NCBI RefSeq assembly: GCF_004295665.1
Contig: NZ_CP034759.1
Coordinates: 1,860,001-1,924,000 of the forward strand
Direction: 5' to 3'
Origin: Litorilituus sediminis
GTDB lineage: Bacteria; Pseudomonadota; Gammaproteobacteria; Enterobacterales; Alteromonadaceae
Length of the DNA stretch: 64,000 nucleotides
A model generated the notes under the pieces. It made no database searches. It saw only the letters and a program-made list of their open reading frames with translations, and had not been told where the DNA came from. Position numbers and translations under genes: made by a program. Positions 14,971-24,124 of the stretch are shown piece after piece (within the stretch, counting starts at the first letter, position 1; every line of letters begins with the position of its first letter).

Positions 14971-17151
14971 TTATTTAGTTACCGGAAAACCGCGATCACG
15001 CATAAGCGCTTCAACTTGGGCATCACGTCCTCTAAAGGCGCGATAAGCATCGGCAGGATCAACCGCATTTCTTACGCTAAATAAATGCTCAACTAGCTTA
15101 GCAGCAACATCTTTATCGTAGAAACCACCAGGTGCATTAGCAAAAGCTTCCGCTGCATCTGAGGTTAATACCTCTGCCCACATGTAACCATAGTAACTTG
15201 AAGAGTAACCTTCACCACTAAATACATGACCAAAGTGCGGGCTGCGATGACGCATAACAATTTGCTCAGGCATATTTAGCGCAGCTAAGGTTTCACGCTC
15301 GAATTTATCCGCATCAATACCCGTTGGATCTACGGTATGGAATTTCATATCAACTAAGGCAGACGCTAGGTATTCTGTGGTTTTAAAACCTTGATTGAAA
15401 GTCGCCGCCGCTTTAATCTTTTTCACTAAATCTGCTGGTATTGGCTTACCAGTTTTATAGTGTATAAGGTAATTATCAATCACTTCATCGGTTGTTAACC
15501 AGCGCTCTAATAATTGCGATTGAAATTCAGTGTAATCACGTACGCCACTGTTTAAGGTTGGGTATTCAACATTAGATGCTAAGAAATGCAACGCATGACC
15601 AAACTCATGGAAGTAAGTTTCAGCATCAGACCAAGAAATTAGTGTTGGTTTACCCGGCTCACCTTTACTAAAGTTTGAGTTATTTGATGATAAAACGTTT
15701 TTCTTACCTTCAAAGGTAGTATGGCTGCGATAAGTAGTCGCCCAAGCACCAGAGCGCTTACCTTTACGCGCAAATGGGTCTAAATACCATAAACCAATAT
15801 GTTCACCAGAGGTTTTATCTGTTACTTCCCAAACGCGAACATCTTCATGGAAAACAGGCACAGAGCCATCAGTTACTTCAGCAAAAGCGAAGTTGAATAA
15901 ACGACCTGCAACATAGAACATAGCTTCGCGCAAGTTATCTAATTGTAGGTATTGTTTCACTTCATCAGAATCTAAGCTGTACTTATCTTGACGCACTTTT
16001 TCTGCGTAATAGCGGTAATCCCATGGCTCAATCTTATCGATGCCATCTTGTTTCTTACCAATAGCCAACATATCAGCCACTTCTTCATCAACACGAGCAA
16101 TTGCTGCTGGCCATACTGCTTCCATTAGTGCAATGGCATTTTCTGGTGATTTTGCCATGCGATCTTCTAAACGCCACGAGGCATAGTTTTTATAACCTAA
16201 CAAACCAACGCGTTCATGACGTAGCTGTAAAATTTCCGCGATAATGGCATTATTATCGAACTCATCACCGTTATCACCACGGCTATAATAGTTATTCCAA
16301 ACTTGCTTACGCAATTCACGCTCGGTTGAGTAAGTTAAGAAAGGATCCATAGATGAACGTGTATTAGTAATAGCATATTGCCCTGCTTTACCGCGCTCTT
16401 TTGCTGCAGATGCTGCCACAGCAACAATAGACTCTGGTAAACCACCTAACTGCTTATCCGTTAAATAAACAACATAGTTTTCTTCATCAGCTAACACATT
16501 GTTACTAAACTTAGTATGTAATTGAGCTAAGCGCTGGTTGATTTCAGCATAACGCTTTTTATCTTGGGCATTTAATGTTGCACCGTTACGAGCGAAGCGA
16601 TTATAGGTTAACAACACCAGGCGCTGCTTTTCAGGTGATAAGCCTTTCACTTCATCTGAGTGATAAACGCTTTCAATGCGTTTAAAAAGCTTGTCGTTTT
16701 GGCTAATTTTTGAATAAAACGCTGACAGCTTAGGTGCCATTTCCGCTTGGATTTTTCTAAATTCAGGTGTTGAACGATTTGAGCGCCAAATACCATAGTA
16801 AGCATACAGTCTATTAAGATCTTTGCCGGTTTTTTCCATAGCCACTATGGTATTTTCAAAGTTAGCCGCTTCTGGGTTATTAGCTATTAGCTCAATTTCA
16901 GCTAAATTAGTTGCCATTGCTTGCTCCATGGCAGGAATGACACCATCAATAGTCACTTTATCAAAAGCAGGTACACCCTGAAATGGCCCTTGCCATTTCG
17001 CCAATAATAAGGCTTTTGATTGCTCAACTTGACTTGCTTCAACTGCGACTTTAGCAGATGAGTTAACTGCTTCATTTGTTGTGCTTTCGTTAGCACTACA
17101 GCCCATAAGTACACTCGATACTAAAAAGGCTTTAAGAAATTGTTGTTTCAT
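14971..17151 (-). CDS. dcp: M3-family oligopeptidase lipoprotein, dipeptidyl carboxypeptidase type
   Basis: This is a 726-residue zinc metallopeptidase of family M3. The HEFGH zinc motif is at 515-519 in YFHEFGHALHFL, with the downstream glutamate region following. The N-terminus is a lipoprotein signal, with the lipobox LMGC ending at C18. Sequence features such as FARKGKRSGAWATTYR and RHRSPHFGHVFSGEGYSSSYYGYMWAEV are those of Dcp. That enzyme removes C-terminal dipeptides from peptides. A lipid anchor implies a periplasmic or membrane-attached role in using peptides. It stands alone with a terminator shared with DUF2164. Confidence 0.9.
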   Translation of the reverse strand: MKQQFLKAFLVSSVLMGCSANESTTNEAVNSSAKVAVEASQVEQSKALLLAKWQGPFQGVPAFDKVTIDGVIPAMEQAMATNLAEIELIANNPEAANFENTIVAMEKTGKDLNRLYAYYGIWRSNRSTPEFRKIQAEMAPKLSAFYSKISQNDKLFKRIESVYHSDEVKGLSPEKQRLVLLTYNRFARNGATLNAQDKKRYAEINQRLAQLHTKFSNNVLADEENYVVYLTDKQLGGLPESIVAVAASAAKERGKAGQYAITNTRSSMDPFLTYSTERELRKQVWNNYYSRGDNGDEFDNNAIIAEILQLRHERVGLLGYKNYASWRLEDRMAKSPENAIALMEAVWPAAIARVDEEVADMLAIGKKQDGIDKIEPWDYRYYAEKVRQDKYSLDSDEVKQYLQLDNLREAMFYVAGRLFNFAFAEVTDGSVPVFHEDVRVWEVTDKTSGEHIGLWYLDPFARKGKRSGAWATTYRSHTTFEGKKNVLSSNNSNFSKGEPGKPTLISWSDAETYFHEFGHALHFLASNVEYPTLNSGVRDYTEFQSQLLERWLTTDEVIDNYLIHYKTGKPIPADLVKKIKAAATFNQGFKTTEYLASALVDMKFHTVDPTGIDADKFERETLAALNMPEQIVMRHRSPHFGHVFSGEGYSSSYYGYMWAEVLTSDAAEAFANAPGGFYDKDVAAKLVEHLFSVRNAVDPADAYRAFRGRDAQVEALMRDRGFPVTK

Positions 17152-17425
17152 TGGTTATCTCAACGGTTGTAATTGAATGAATATTTTAAACAAACGAAAA
17201 ACCATGCAGACTCTTTTTTTATTTATTTCTTGCACGCTATTCGCCTCATAACACTATATTAACAATTTACAATAATAAACCACAGCCTTGAACCTGCTAC
17301 TCAACGCTATTTAAAAACAATTTAACGCATTTAAGCAAAATGCCAGTTAACGACTAAAGTTTTCATTATTTGTTTGCAACACACAGGGATACAATATACC
17401 TTTCTGCATAATTATTAGTTAGCCC
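17152..17425. other. upstream region of the M3 peptidase gene
   Basis: AT-rich gap holding the leftward peptidase promoter. I see no gene, repeat or clear regulatory site in it. Confidence 0.35.
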
Positions 17426-17496
17426 AAAAAAAAGACCGACAACTTCAACGAAGCGGCCGGCTTAAAAAAGGGGAGTTTGTTGGTTGGGAGCTCCCC
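17426..17496 (-). terminator. tandem terminators after the EF-hand gene
   Basis: Two stem-loops follow the EF-hand gene on its own strand. The nearer one pairs GGGGAG with CTCCCC (17470-17475 and 17491-17496) and is followed on the leftward transcript by six U. The farther one (about 17432-17463) has a nested CTTC-AAC-GAAG tip and a C/G-rich lower stem, also followed by a U-run. Two terminators in series suggest a strongly expressed transcript. Confidence 0.65.
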
Positions 17497-17533
17497 AAAA
17501 AACTACAAAGGTAGGGGGTAATTAATGCAAATA

Positions 17534-17854
17534 TTATTTATTTGCTGCAACGATGTAGCTGTCTAATTCATCTTGAGTTAGCTCATCATCAGCATTTAAA
17601 TCTATTTTACTAAATGCTTGAGCAAGTAATTGATTTTGACTTACGCTAACTTCTTGTTTGCTTAGCTTGCCATCTTTATTAGTATCTAATGCACTAAAGG
17701 CAATTTTTTCAACGCCTGACTTTTCTTGTGCTTGGACTTGTGCAGGCTTTTTATCAGCACTTGTTATGCTAACTTCATCTGCGCTAACAAAAAATGATGC
17801 CATACTTGCACTCACAACCACTGCGCTTAATTTTAATAGACTGATGTTTCTCAT
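17534..17854 (-). CDS. small exported EF-hand calcium-binding protein
   Basis: The 106-residue protein has a signal peptide (1-25, ending FFVSA). It carries two canonical EF-hand loops, D57-E68 (DTNKDGKLSKQE) and D85-E96 (DLNADDELTQDE), with calcium ligands at positions 1, 3, 5, 7, 9 and 12. The ribosome site AAGGAG is ideal. It should bind calcium in the periplasm or outside the cell. The upstream region holds a near-consensus sigma-54 promoter and GlrR-type operator sites next to the divergent glrK-qseG-glrR operon. That makes it a likely target of GlrR (inference). Tandem terminators follow. Confidence 0.82.
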   Translation of the reverse strand: MRNISLLKLSAVVVSASMASFFVSADEVSITSADKKPAQVQAQEKSGVEKIAFSALDTNKDGKLSKQEVSVSQNQLLAQAFSKIDLNADDELTQDELDSYIVAANK

Positions 17855-17954
17855 TTTAACTCCTTAAAAAAGTTCTTTAACTGTTTATTGAACATGATCT
17901 AACAAAACGAACAAAACGAATGCAGACGTTTTGCCTTCAAATCAATTACAGCAA

Positions 17955-17971
17955 TGCATGGCTCGTGCCAA
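17955..17971 (-). promoter_or_regulatory. sigma-54 promoter candidate for the EF-hand gene
   Basis: On the leftward strand the sequence reads TTGGCACG-AGCC-ATGCA. It matches the sigma-54 consensus TTGGCACG-N4-TTGCA at every position but one. The invariant GG and GC are separated by exactly ten bases. It would start transcription about 90 bases before the EF-hand ATG. Confidence 0.7.
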
Positions 17972-18035
17972 AACACTTAACCAGTTGAATTTAAAAGGGT
18001 TTGACAAGTAATCAAGGGCTTAGCAAGCACAATAC

Positions 18036-18174
18036 TGTCGCCAAATAACAACAGGTTATTAAATTTTTCACTCAACTTACTGTCAAGCCAAGCAGAAAAA
18101 TAAGAAAACCCCCTTAAAAACAAAGAACTAAAAACACATTCAACACAAAAGCTCACTGTCGCCAGTAGGAGACA
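18036..18174. promoter_or_regulatory. GlrR-type operator sites
   Basis: A perfect TGTC-N10-GACA site lies at 18157-18174, the pattern known for GlrR in enterobacteria. Imperfect sites with one mismatch in the second half lie at 18036-18053 (ending AACA) and 18081-18098 (ending GAAA). They are about 80 to 200 bases upstream of the sigma-54 promoter, a usual distance for enhancer binding. Confidence 0.6.
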
Positions 18175-18237
18175 GCATTGTTTTTATGCTAGATTTAGCT
18201 TACAAAGACTGCTTGTTATAAAAGAGCATTAAAGGCA

Positions 18238-19725
18238 ATGTTGACAAAATTAACCCGACTTTCTATTGATAGGTTGTCCTTAAGAAACTTAACCCTGTTA
18301 GGTTTTTCCCTAGTTGCTATTCCATTGGTAGCGACTTTACTGTTTGCCGCCAATAAACTGAGCCAACTTGCTGAACAAAGTACCAGCAGTATTTTTACCG
18401 TCGCTAAACTTATTCGTCTCAATACAGATATAGCCGATTACCTAACCAAGGTTGAACGCTCTGCCAGTCAATTTATCGTACTCAATGATGCCGATACCAA
18501 ACAGCGTTACTTGAAACAGCACCGCGCTTTACATCAAGTAATTGAGCAGGCGATTAATGAACAGCCTAATCAAAGTATTAGTAAGCTACTGACAGATCTT
18601 CAACAAAGCAGCCAAACTATCGCTAAACTCCTACAACAAGTAGATAAGCACGATATAAGCCTAGAAGATATTCAACAACTATTTAAGCAGCTAAATAGCA
18701 ATAAAATACAATTAAAACAGCATACCAATAACATCATTAACCAGCAGGCTAACCATATTTATCAATCAAGTGAACAAGCGCGGGCAAATTTATTAACGAG
18801 TTTAGCGATAATCCCTATTACCCTGATTATTGCCATTGTCTTTATTTTATTAATCACTAAACCTTTAAAACGTTTGATTGATGAAATAAAGCAGCTAGAA
18901 CAAGGTAACTTCAAAGCTAAAATCAATTTTAGCGGCTCTAGTGAATACGAAGAGATTGCCTTAGCGCTAGAAACAATGAGGCAAAGATTACATGAACTTG
19001 AACTGCAAAAAACCAGCTTTATTCGTCATATATCTCACGAGCTGAAAACTCCACTAGCAGCAATACGTGAAGGCACAGAATTAATTTATGATCACAGTGT
19101 TGGCGATTTAAACCCAGAGCAGCAAGAAATATGCGACATTATTAAAGCTAGCGTTAGCCGTTTACAAACACTTATTGAAGACTTACTCGATTTCAATATT
19201 GTGCTCGACTCCACCAGTTTGCAAGAGACCAAAATAACTCCGTTAGCGCCATTAATTGACAAGGTTATTGCTCAGCGGCAATTAGATATAAAACGTAAGT
19301 CATTAAGCATTGAGAAAAATCTGGCGAATTTGAGCTTATTTACCAATGCAACCCAATTAAGCGTCATTATTGAAAACTTGTTATCAAATGCCATTAAGTT
19401 CTCACCTGAGCAGGGCAAGATCACTATCTGCGCACAAGAGATTAACAATAAAGTCACTTTAACCATTAGCGATCAAGGCCCAGGCATAAGTAAAGAAATC
19501 ACGGAGAAAATTTTCGATGCTTTTTATCAAGGGCCGCAACCCGAAAACAGCCAAATTAAAGGCTCCGGATTAGGCTTAACCATAGTAAAAGAGTTGCTAT
19601 CTCGCCTACAGGCAGCAATTACAATTGCAAATGGCAAAACAGGTGCCAGCTTTGTTATCAGCTTTGAACAATCAACTAACAGTCATGTCACTGAAGATCT
19701 AACTCAATCTCAAACGAGCAACTAA
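18238..19725 (+). CDS. glrK: sensor histidine kinase GlrK (QseE-like)
   Basis: This 495-residue kinase has membrane segments at about 20-40 and 186-207, a helical periplasmic domain between them, HAMP to about 255, the H-box with H267 (RHISHELKTPL), and an ATPase domain with GSGLGLTIVKEL. The gene order kinase, small lipoprotein, sigma-54-type regulator is that of glrK-qseG-glrR in enterobacteria, where the system responds to envelope stress. It is followed one base later by the qseG-like gene. The intergenic region upstream carries sites fitting its own partner regulator. The start has AAAGG close to the ATG. Confidence 0.88.
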   Translation: MLTKLTRLSIDRLSLRNLTLLGFSLVAIPLVATLLFAANKLSQLAEQSTSSIFTVAKLIRLNTDIADYLTKVERSASQFIVLNDADTKQRYLKQHRALHQVIEQAINEQPNQSISKLLTDLQQSSQTIAKLLQQVDKHDISLEDIQQLFKQLNSNKIQLKQHTNNIINQQANHIYQSSEQARANLLTSLAIIPITLIIAIVFILLITKPLKRLIDEIKQLEQGNFKAKINFSGSSEYEEIALALETMRQRLHELELQKTSFIRHISHELKTPLAAIREGTELIYDHSVGDLNPEQQEICDIIKASVSRLQTLIEDLLDFNIVLDSTSLQETKITPLAPLIDKVIAQRQLDIKRKSLSIEKNLANLSLFTNATQLSVIIENLLSNAIKFSPEQGKITICAQEINNKVTLTISDQGPGISKEITEKIFDAFYQGPQPENSQIKGSGLGLTIVKELLSRLQAAITIANGKTGASFVISFEQSTNSHVTEDLTQSQTSN

Positions 19726-19726
19726 C

Positions 19727-20269
19727 ATGGAAACTAAATTGCTAACAAAACTAGCTACATTTACCTCAAGCTTAAAGCGCGGCTACACATTCGCTGTTAT
19801 CACCTTGTTGCTAACTAACTTATCTGCGTGCCAAATCACTCCTCAAGCACCTGCAAGCTTTAGCTATAGTCAATATTATTTATGGTTAAAAACACTCAAT
19901 GCTGAAGAATTAGTTACTGAACTAGCACAACAGAAACAGGCGTTAAACAGCCAAGAGAGCCAACAAACCAAAGTAAAATTATTACTGTTACATACGCTGC
20001 CAAGCTCTCCTGAATATCAACCATACAAAGCCAAAACACTGCTTAACCAAGTGCCTTTGTCAGCAAGCCAATTTAATTCTGAACAAAATTTAGCCTTTAT
20101 GCTGCTAATTAAAGATTTATTAAACGCACAACTTTTACTGATTGAGAAACATCAACGGCAAACAGACAAAGATAAGCAGGCAATAAGCCAATTTCAGCAA
20201 CAAATTAACTTGCTAGAACAACAGCTTGAACAATTAAAGAAGATTGAACAAAGCATCAACCAACAATAA
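19727..20269 (+). CDS. qseG: QseG-like lipoprotein of the Glr system
   Basis: The protein has 180 residues. After a long basic leader there is a hydrophobic segment ending LSAC at residue 35, a fair lipobox, then a helical domain. The C-terminus (about 140-180) is a glutamine-rich coiled coil, QFQQQINLLEQQLEQL. In E. coli QseG is an outer-membrane lipoprotein with a similar coiled coil that activates the GlrK kinase. Sequence similarity is modest, so the name rests on gene position and architecture. It is tightly packed between glrK (one base) and glrR (nine bases). Confidence 0.72.
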   Translation: METKLLTKLATFTSSLKRGYTFAVITLLLTNLSACQITPQAPASFSYSQYYLWLKTLNAEELVTELAQQKQALNSQESQQTKVKLLLLHTLPSSPEYQPYKAKTLLNQVPLSASQFNSEQNLAFMLLIKDLLNAQLLLIEKHQRQTDKDKQAISQFQQQINLLEQQLEQLKKIEQSINQQ

Positions 20270-20278
20270 GAGCAAACC

Positions 20279-21640
20279 ATGACAACAGAAACACCTTCAC
20301 AACAAGCCAAAATTCTCATTGTTGATGATGACCCAAGCTTATTACGCTTATTAACCATCAGGCTAAGTGCGGCCGGCTATTTAGTTGAATCAGCAGCCAA
20401 CGCCAAAATAGCACTCGGTATATTGCAAAATTACCAACCTCAATTAGTGATCAGTGATTTACGTATGGAAGGCATGGACGGTATGGCACTGTTTGAGCAA
20501 ATACGCAGCCAACAACCCAATTTACCTGTGGTGATCATGACCGCTCATGGCACTATTCCTGATGCCATCAATGCCACTAAATTAGGTGTTTTTAGCTTTC
20601 TCACTAAACCATTTGAAAGCCAAGAATTACTTGATACTGTGCAGCAAGCAATAAAACTACAGCCTGCTAGTCACGATGCCTTAGAAAAGGATAACTGGCG
20701 CAGTAATATCATTAGCCGAAGTACCGTAATGGAGTCTCTACTACAGCAAGCAAAACAAGTTGCTATGAGTGATTTTAGCCTGCTTATTCACAGCCAAAGC
20801 GGTACAGGTAAAGAGTTATTAGCAAAAGCTATTCATCTTGCCAGCAATAGAAAAGATAAACCTTTTACCGCTATTAACTGTGCTGCAGTACCCGAACAAC
20901 TGTTAGAATCTGAGCTTTTTGGTCATAGCAAAGGTGCCTTTACTGGCGCACAAAAAGATCATCAAGGTTTATTTCAAGCAACTGACGGTGGCACGCTATT
21001 TCTAGATGAAATAGGTGATATGCCAGCAAGTTTTCAAGTTAAGCTATTACGAGTATTACAAGAAAAAGAAGTACGCCCTGTCGGTAGTACGCAATCAATC
21101 AAAGTTGATGTGCGCGTTATTTCAGCCACTCACAAAAACTTGCAACATGCCATTAAAAACAACACCTTTCGTGAAGATTTATATTATCGATTAAACGTAG
21201 TTGAACTCGAGCTGCCGCCATTAGCTGAGCGCAGAGAAGATATTCCACTGCTAGTGCAACACTTCTTAGAAAATGCCGTAAAAGACTCGAACAATCGAGT
21301 AAAAAGTTTTAGCCAAGAGGCGATGGAATTATTAATCAGTGCTGATTGGCCGGGCAACATCAGACAACTACAAAATGTTGTCGAGCAAAGTATCGCACTA
21401 TCATCAGAAAACTTAATCAGCGCAACCTTAGTTAAAAATGCCCTGCGCGATAAAACCACGCAGTTCCCTTCGTTTGCTCAAGCCAGAGATCATTTTGAGC
21501 GAGATTACCTCGCTAAACTACTCAAAATAACAGCAGGTAATGTTTCTCAAGCAGCTCGTATTGCGCAAAGAAATCGTACTGAATTCTATAAATTATTAAA
21601 TAAGCACCATTTAGTTGCAGAGAGTTATCGAGAGAGCTAA
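20279..21640 (+). CDS. glrR: sigma-54-dependent response regulator GlrR
   Basis: This is a 453-residue NtrC-type activator: receiver domain with D60 (LVISDLRM), AAA+ domain with Walker A SGTGKE near 178-183, the sigma-54 contact loop GAFTGA, Walker B GGTLFLDEIGD, and a Fis-type helix-turn-helix at the C-terminus (GNVSQAARIAQRNRTEFYKLL). All elements needed to open a sigma-54 promoter are intact. It closes the glrK-qseG-glrR operon. Known GlrR proteins bind TGTC-N10-GACA, and such sites occur upstream of this operon beside a sigma-54 promoter facing the EF-hand gene. Confidence 0.92.
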   Translation: MTTETPSQQAKILIVDDDPSLLRLLTIRLSAAGYLVESAANAKIALGILQNYQPQLVISDLRMEGMDGMALFEQIRSQQPNLPVVIMTAHGTIPDAINATKLGVFSFLTKPFESQELLDTVQQAIKLQPASHDALEKDNWRSNIISRSTVMESLLQQAKQVAMSDFSLLIHSQSGTGKELLAKAIHLASNRKDKPFTAINCAAVPEQLLESELFGHSKGAFTGAQKDHQGLFQATDGGTLFLDEIGDMPASFQVKLLRVLQEKEVRPVGSTQSIKVDVRVISATHKNLQHAIKNNTFREDLYYRLNVVELELPPLAERREDIPLLVQHFLENAVKDSNNRVKSFSQEAMELLISADWPGNIRQLQNVVEQSIALSSENLISATLVKNALRDKTTQFPSFAQARDHFERDYLAKLLKITAGNVSQAARIAQRNRTEFYKLLNKHHLVAESYRES

Positions 21641-21644
21641 AAAA

Positions 21645-22538
21645 TTACTGTAATTCAAAGTCAAACTGCCTAACTTTGATATTAACGCCAGCATCATAGA
21701 GTTGCTGGTAAAAGTTAATTTCGCTACAGCCCTGCTGGCGCTTGCAAATGGTAACGTACTTTAATATTCCTGGCTTATGACTTTGCAAGCCAGCCTGCTT
21801 GAACCAATAAAGTGCTTGCTCACTATCATAAAACGAGGGTTGTAAATAAAACTCACCAAGGCTCACCTGTGCAGGGGCAAAGCCTAACTGAGCCGATTGG
21901 CTTAATAATGACAAACCGCGTTCGATATTATCTTCATTATACATGTTGTTAAGTAATGAAAGCGCTGCGATATGCTCACGTTTACCTGGCACATACATAT
22001 CAGATGCTGATGTTTTAATTGCCGCGGTATCTGGACTGGTATAATTACCATACAAGCTATTATGTTTAGGGCGTTTAATCTTTATGATTGCACTGCTAGC
22101 TAACAGCTTGGCTAATTCGTCTGGCGAATAATCATAACGTTTTGGCTCAAGGTAATCGCTATATCTTAACTGACCATAACGAATGCCATCAATGGCAGCT
22201 TGCTCAGTAAAATAGAACATATTACCATAACGCAAGGTAACAATATCTCCGGTTATATCGACAAGCTGTGCTAGTCGATACTTTTCTTTGCTTCGGTAAT
22301 CTTGCGTTAATTTTCTTCTATCTAAAAAATAGATATCACCAATTTTAGGTTGTTCGAGAAAGGCTAAAGTTTCTGATGATTCTTGTGTTGCATGCTGCCA
22401 TTGCTTATATACGGTAAAAGCAATCGCTGCTAACACCATAATATGGATAATGTTGAAGGAAAAAAATAGCTTCTTAGCCTTATTTAGCCACTTACTAAAG
22501 AGACTAAAACTAGCGGAAGCATTGATTGAATTATCCAT
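21645..22538 (-). CDS. membrane-anchored Sel1-repeat-type protein, unknown
   Basis: The product is 297 residues: a short cytosolic N-terminus, one membrane segment (about 28-46), then a large soluble domain. The C-terminal part has helical repeats resembling Sel1/TPR modules (RGLSLLSQSAQLGFAPAQVSLGEFYL and SEQALYWFKQAGLQSHKPG). Such repeats mediate protein contacts in the envelope. The start is set at the ATG at 22538, with AAGGG upstream; a GTG at 22559 is possible. It is convergent with glrR, five bases apart. No closer family is recognised. Confidence 0.65.
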   Translation of the reverse strand: MDNSINASASFSLFSKWLNKAKKLFFSFNIIHIMVLAAIAFTVYKQWQHATQESSETLAFLEQPKIGDIYFLDRRKLTQDYRSKEKYRLAQLVDITGDIVTLRYGNMFYFTEQAAIDGIRYGQLRYSDYLEPKRYDYSPDELAKLLASSAIIKIKRPKHNSLYGNYTSPDTAAIKTSASDMYVPGKREHIAALSLLNNMYNEDNIERGLSLLSQSAQLGFAPAQVSLGEFYLQPSFYDSEQALYWFKQAGLQSHKPGILKYVTICKRQQGCSEINFYQQLYDAGVNIKVRQFDFELQ

Positions 22539-22590
22539 AATGAAAACATCCCTTTGCACTTAATCATTTGACTTACAGCCTAGCATGATA

Positions 22591-23511
22591 TTAAAGAAAT
22601 TTCGCAACATTACTTTGAAAGAAATCTAAAAAAGTACGTGTTCGCAAGGCAATATTTCGGCTTTGATAAAGCACAGTTAACCTTTGGGCAACAGGTGCAG
22701 GAGCTACGTCTAATCGCTTTAAACAATGCGCTTCGCTATCTTGAGAAACCACATAGTCAGGCAGTTTTGCAATACCTAAACCTTGCTTACAGGCCTGCAA
22801 GCGCATTTCTGGGCTGGCTAAATTGGCTCGCCCTTTAACATACACAGCTTGAGCACTGCCCTGTTGCCTAAAAAGCCAAGGTGAACTTTCATCAGATAAA
22901 ATACACTGATAATCAAGTAGCTGCTCAGGTATTAGCGAAGCCGTTGCCTCAATTGGTAACTGCTGTGCAAATGTTTGGCACGCTTTGCTAGCAAAGTAAA
23001 CTGATTGTGGAAAACTCAGTAGCTCTTTGCCAATCCAGTTAGAGTGCGGCAGTGTTTGCTCATGAAGAACAAAGCAAAGATCAAATTGCGGATCAAACGC
23101 TGGCACTGCGCCAGAGTAATGCTGACAGTGAATATCAATTTCTGGATAACGTAATAAAAACTCGGCCAACAAGCTACTAACAACCGTATTAAAAAACTCT
23201 AACGGCAATAAAAGACTAATGCGTCCTGTAACACTATTAGTGCCTTGTAAAAACTGCTCTTCAACTTGAGTTAAAGCATCAATATGAGTTTGGCAAGCAG
23301 CATATAGTAAGCGGCCACTTTGGGTAAGCTCCTGCTTGCGCGTGGTTCTATGCAATAAGTCACAGCCAAGTGCTTGTTCCAGCTCGCGCAGTCGTCGGCT
23401 CAATTTAGACTTTGCCATATTTAACTTAATCGCGGCTTGAGTAAATGAGCCAGCTTGCACTAAAGTGACAAAAAGCAATAAATCATCAAGCTGTTTGATT
23501 TTATTTAACAT
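22591..23511 (-). CDS. LysR-family transcriptional regulator
   Basis: This 306-residue protein has the N-terminal LysR helix-turn-helix (FVTLVQAGSFTQAAIKLNMAKSKLSRRLRELEQALG) and a C-terminal substrate-binding domain (about 90-300) of the AaeR/DmlR type. The ligand is unknown. It is divergent from the thioredoxin gene with a 144-bp gap. That gap contains an interrupted palindrome, TTC-ATATATA-GAA, of the kind LysR proteins bind. Regulation of the thioredoxin gene is plausible but unproven. Confidence 0.85.
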   Translation of the reverse strand: MLNKIKQLDDLLLFVTLVQAGSFTQAAIKLNMAKSKLSRRLRELEQALGCDLLHRTTRKQELTQSGRLLYAACQTHIDALTQVEEQFLQGTNSVTGRISLLLPLEFFNTVVSSLLAEFLLRYPEIDIHCQHYSGAVPAFDPQFDLCFVLHEQTLPHSNWIGKELLSFPQSVYFASKACQTFAQQLPIEATASLIPEQLLDYQCILSDESSPWLFRQQGSAQAVYVKGRANLASPEMRLQACKQGLGIAKLPDYVVSQDSEAHCLKRLDVAPAPVAQRLTVLYQSRNIALRTRTFLDFFQSNVAKFL

Positions 23512-23655
23512 ACGCCAACACTTTCCATCAGTAACTTAACCACTACCATTGTTTCATATATAGAACAGTGAATCATACATAAAACATCTAATCAACAATA
23601 CCAAGTTCAATTACCATAGCGTTCACTTACTGAACTACAGAACTAAGGAAGAGAT

Positions 23656-23970
23656 ATGAGTATTGTCAAAGAGATAAACGCTGACGAATTTGAACATGAA
23701 GTAAACCAAGCAAACAACAAAGTTTTAGTAGACTTTTACGCGCCTTGGTGTGGCCCATGTAAAATGATTGCCCCGATTATTGAACAAGTCGCCCAGGAAA
23801 ACCCTGAGCTAAAAGTCGTCAAAGTTAATGCCGATAACAACCAAGCATTAATGGCTCAGTTTGGCATTCGAGGTATTCCAACACTGTTATTAGTCAACGA
23901 AGGTGAAGTCATAGCAACTCAAGTGGGGGCGGCAACGCTGGCACAAACCAATACCTTTATAAGCCAATAA
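23656..23970 (+). CDS. thioredoxin
   Basis: The 104-residue protein is a classical cytosolic thioredoxin with the active site WCGPC (C32 and C35), the DFYAPWCGPCKMIAP strand-helix and the cis-proline loop GIRGIPTLLLV. It reduces protein disulfides using thioredoxin reductase. It is shorter than E. coli TrxA (109 residues) and stands alone divergent from a LysR regulator. It may therefore be an accessory thioredoxin and not the main trxA. A hairpin at 23992-24020 follows, without a U-run. Confidence 0.92.
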   Translation: MSIVKEINADEFEHEVNQANNKVLVDFYAPWCGPCKMIAPIIEQVAQENPELKVVKVNADNNQALMAQFGIRGIPTLLLVNEGEVIATQVGAATLAQTNTFISQ

Positions 23971-24074
23971 CAGTCACAGCCTAAAGTGTGCTGACCTTTC
24001 TGCTATTTTCAGCAAAGGTCAATTAACCCGTGCGCAATAACCATTAATTTATTGATCTAATCCGAGCATCTTTA

Positions 24075-24098
24075 GGCGCTATTGATTACAATAGCGCC
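24075..24098 (+). promoter_or_regulatory. perfect stem-loop in the nnrS leader
   Basis: GGCGCTATTG and CAATAGCGCC form a perfect 10-bp inverted repeat around ATTA, ending 26 bases before the nnrS start codon. The bases after it are only moderately T-rich. Its position suggests an operator or a leader hairpin acting on nnrS. It does not match the FNR spacing. Confidence 0.5.
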
Positions 24099-24124
24099 GT
24101 TGTTATCTCTTCTAAGGTACCTGT

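Noticed and set aside
23585-23610. ATACCAAGTTCAATTA before the thioredoxin gene, similar to the family A end
   Set aside because: No matching right end or inner sequence is nearby.
24080-24095. Possible FNR box before nnrS
   Set aside because: TTG and CAA are four bases apart instead of eight, so the FNR pattern is not met; it is better described as a hairpin.
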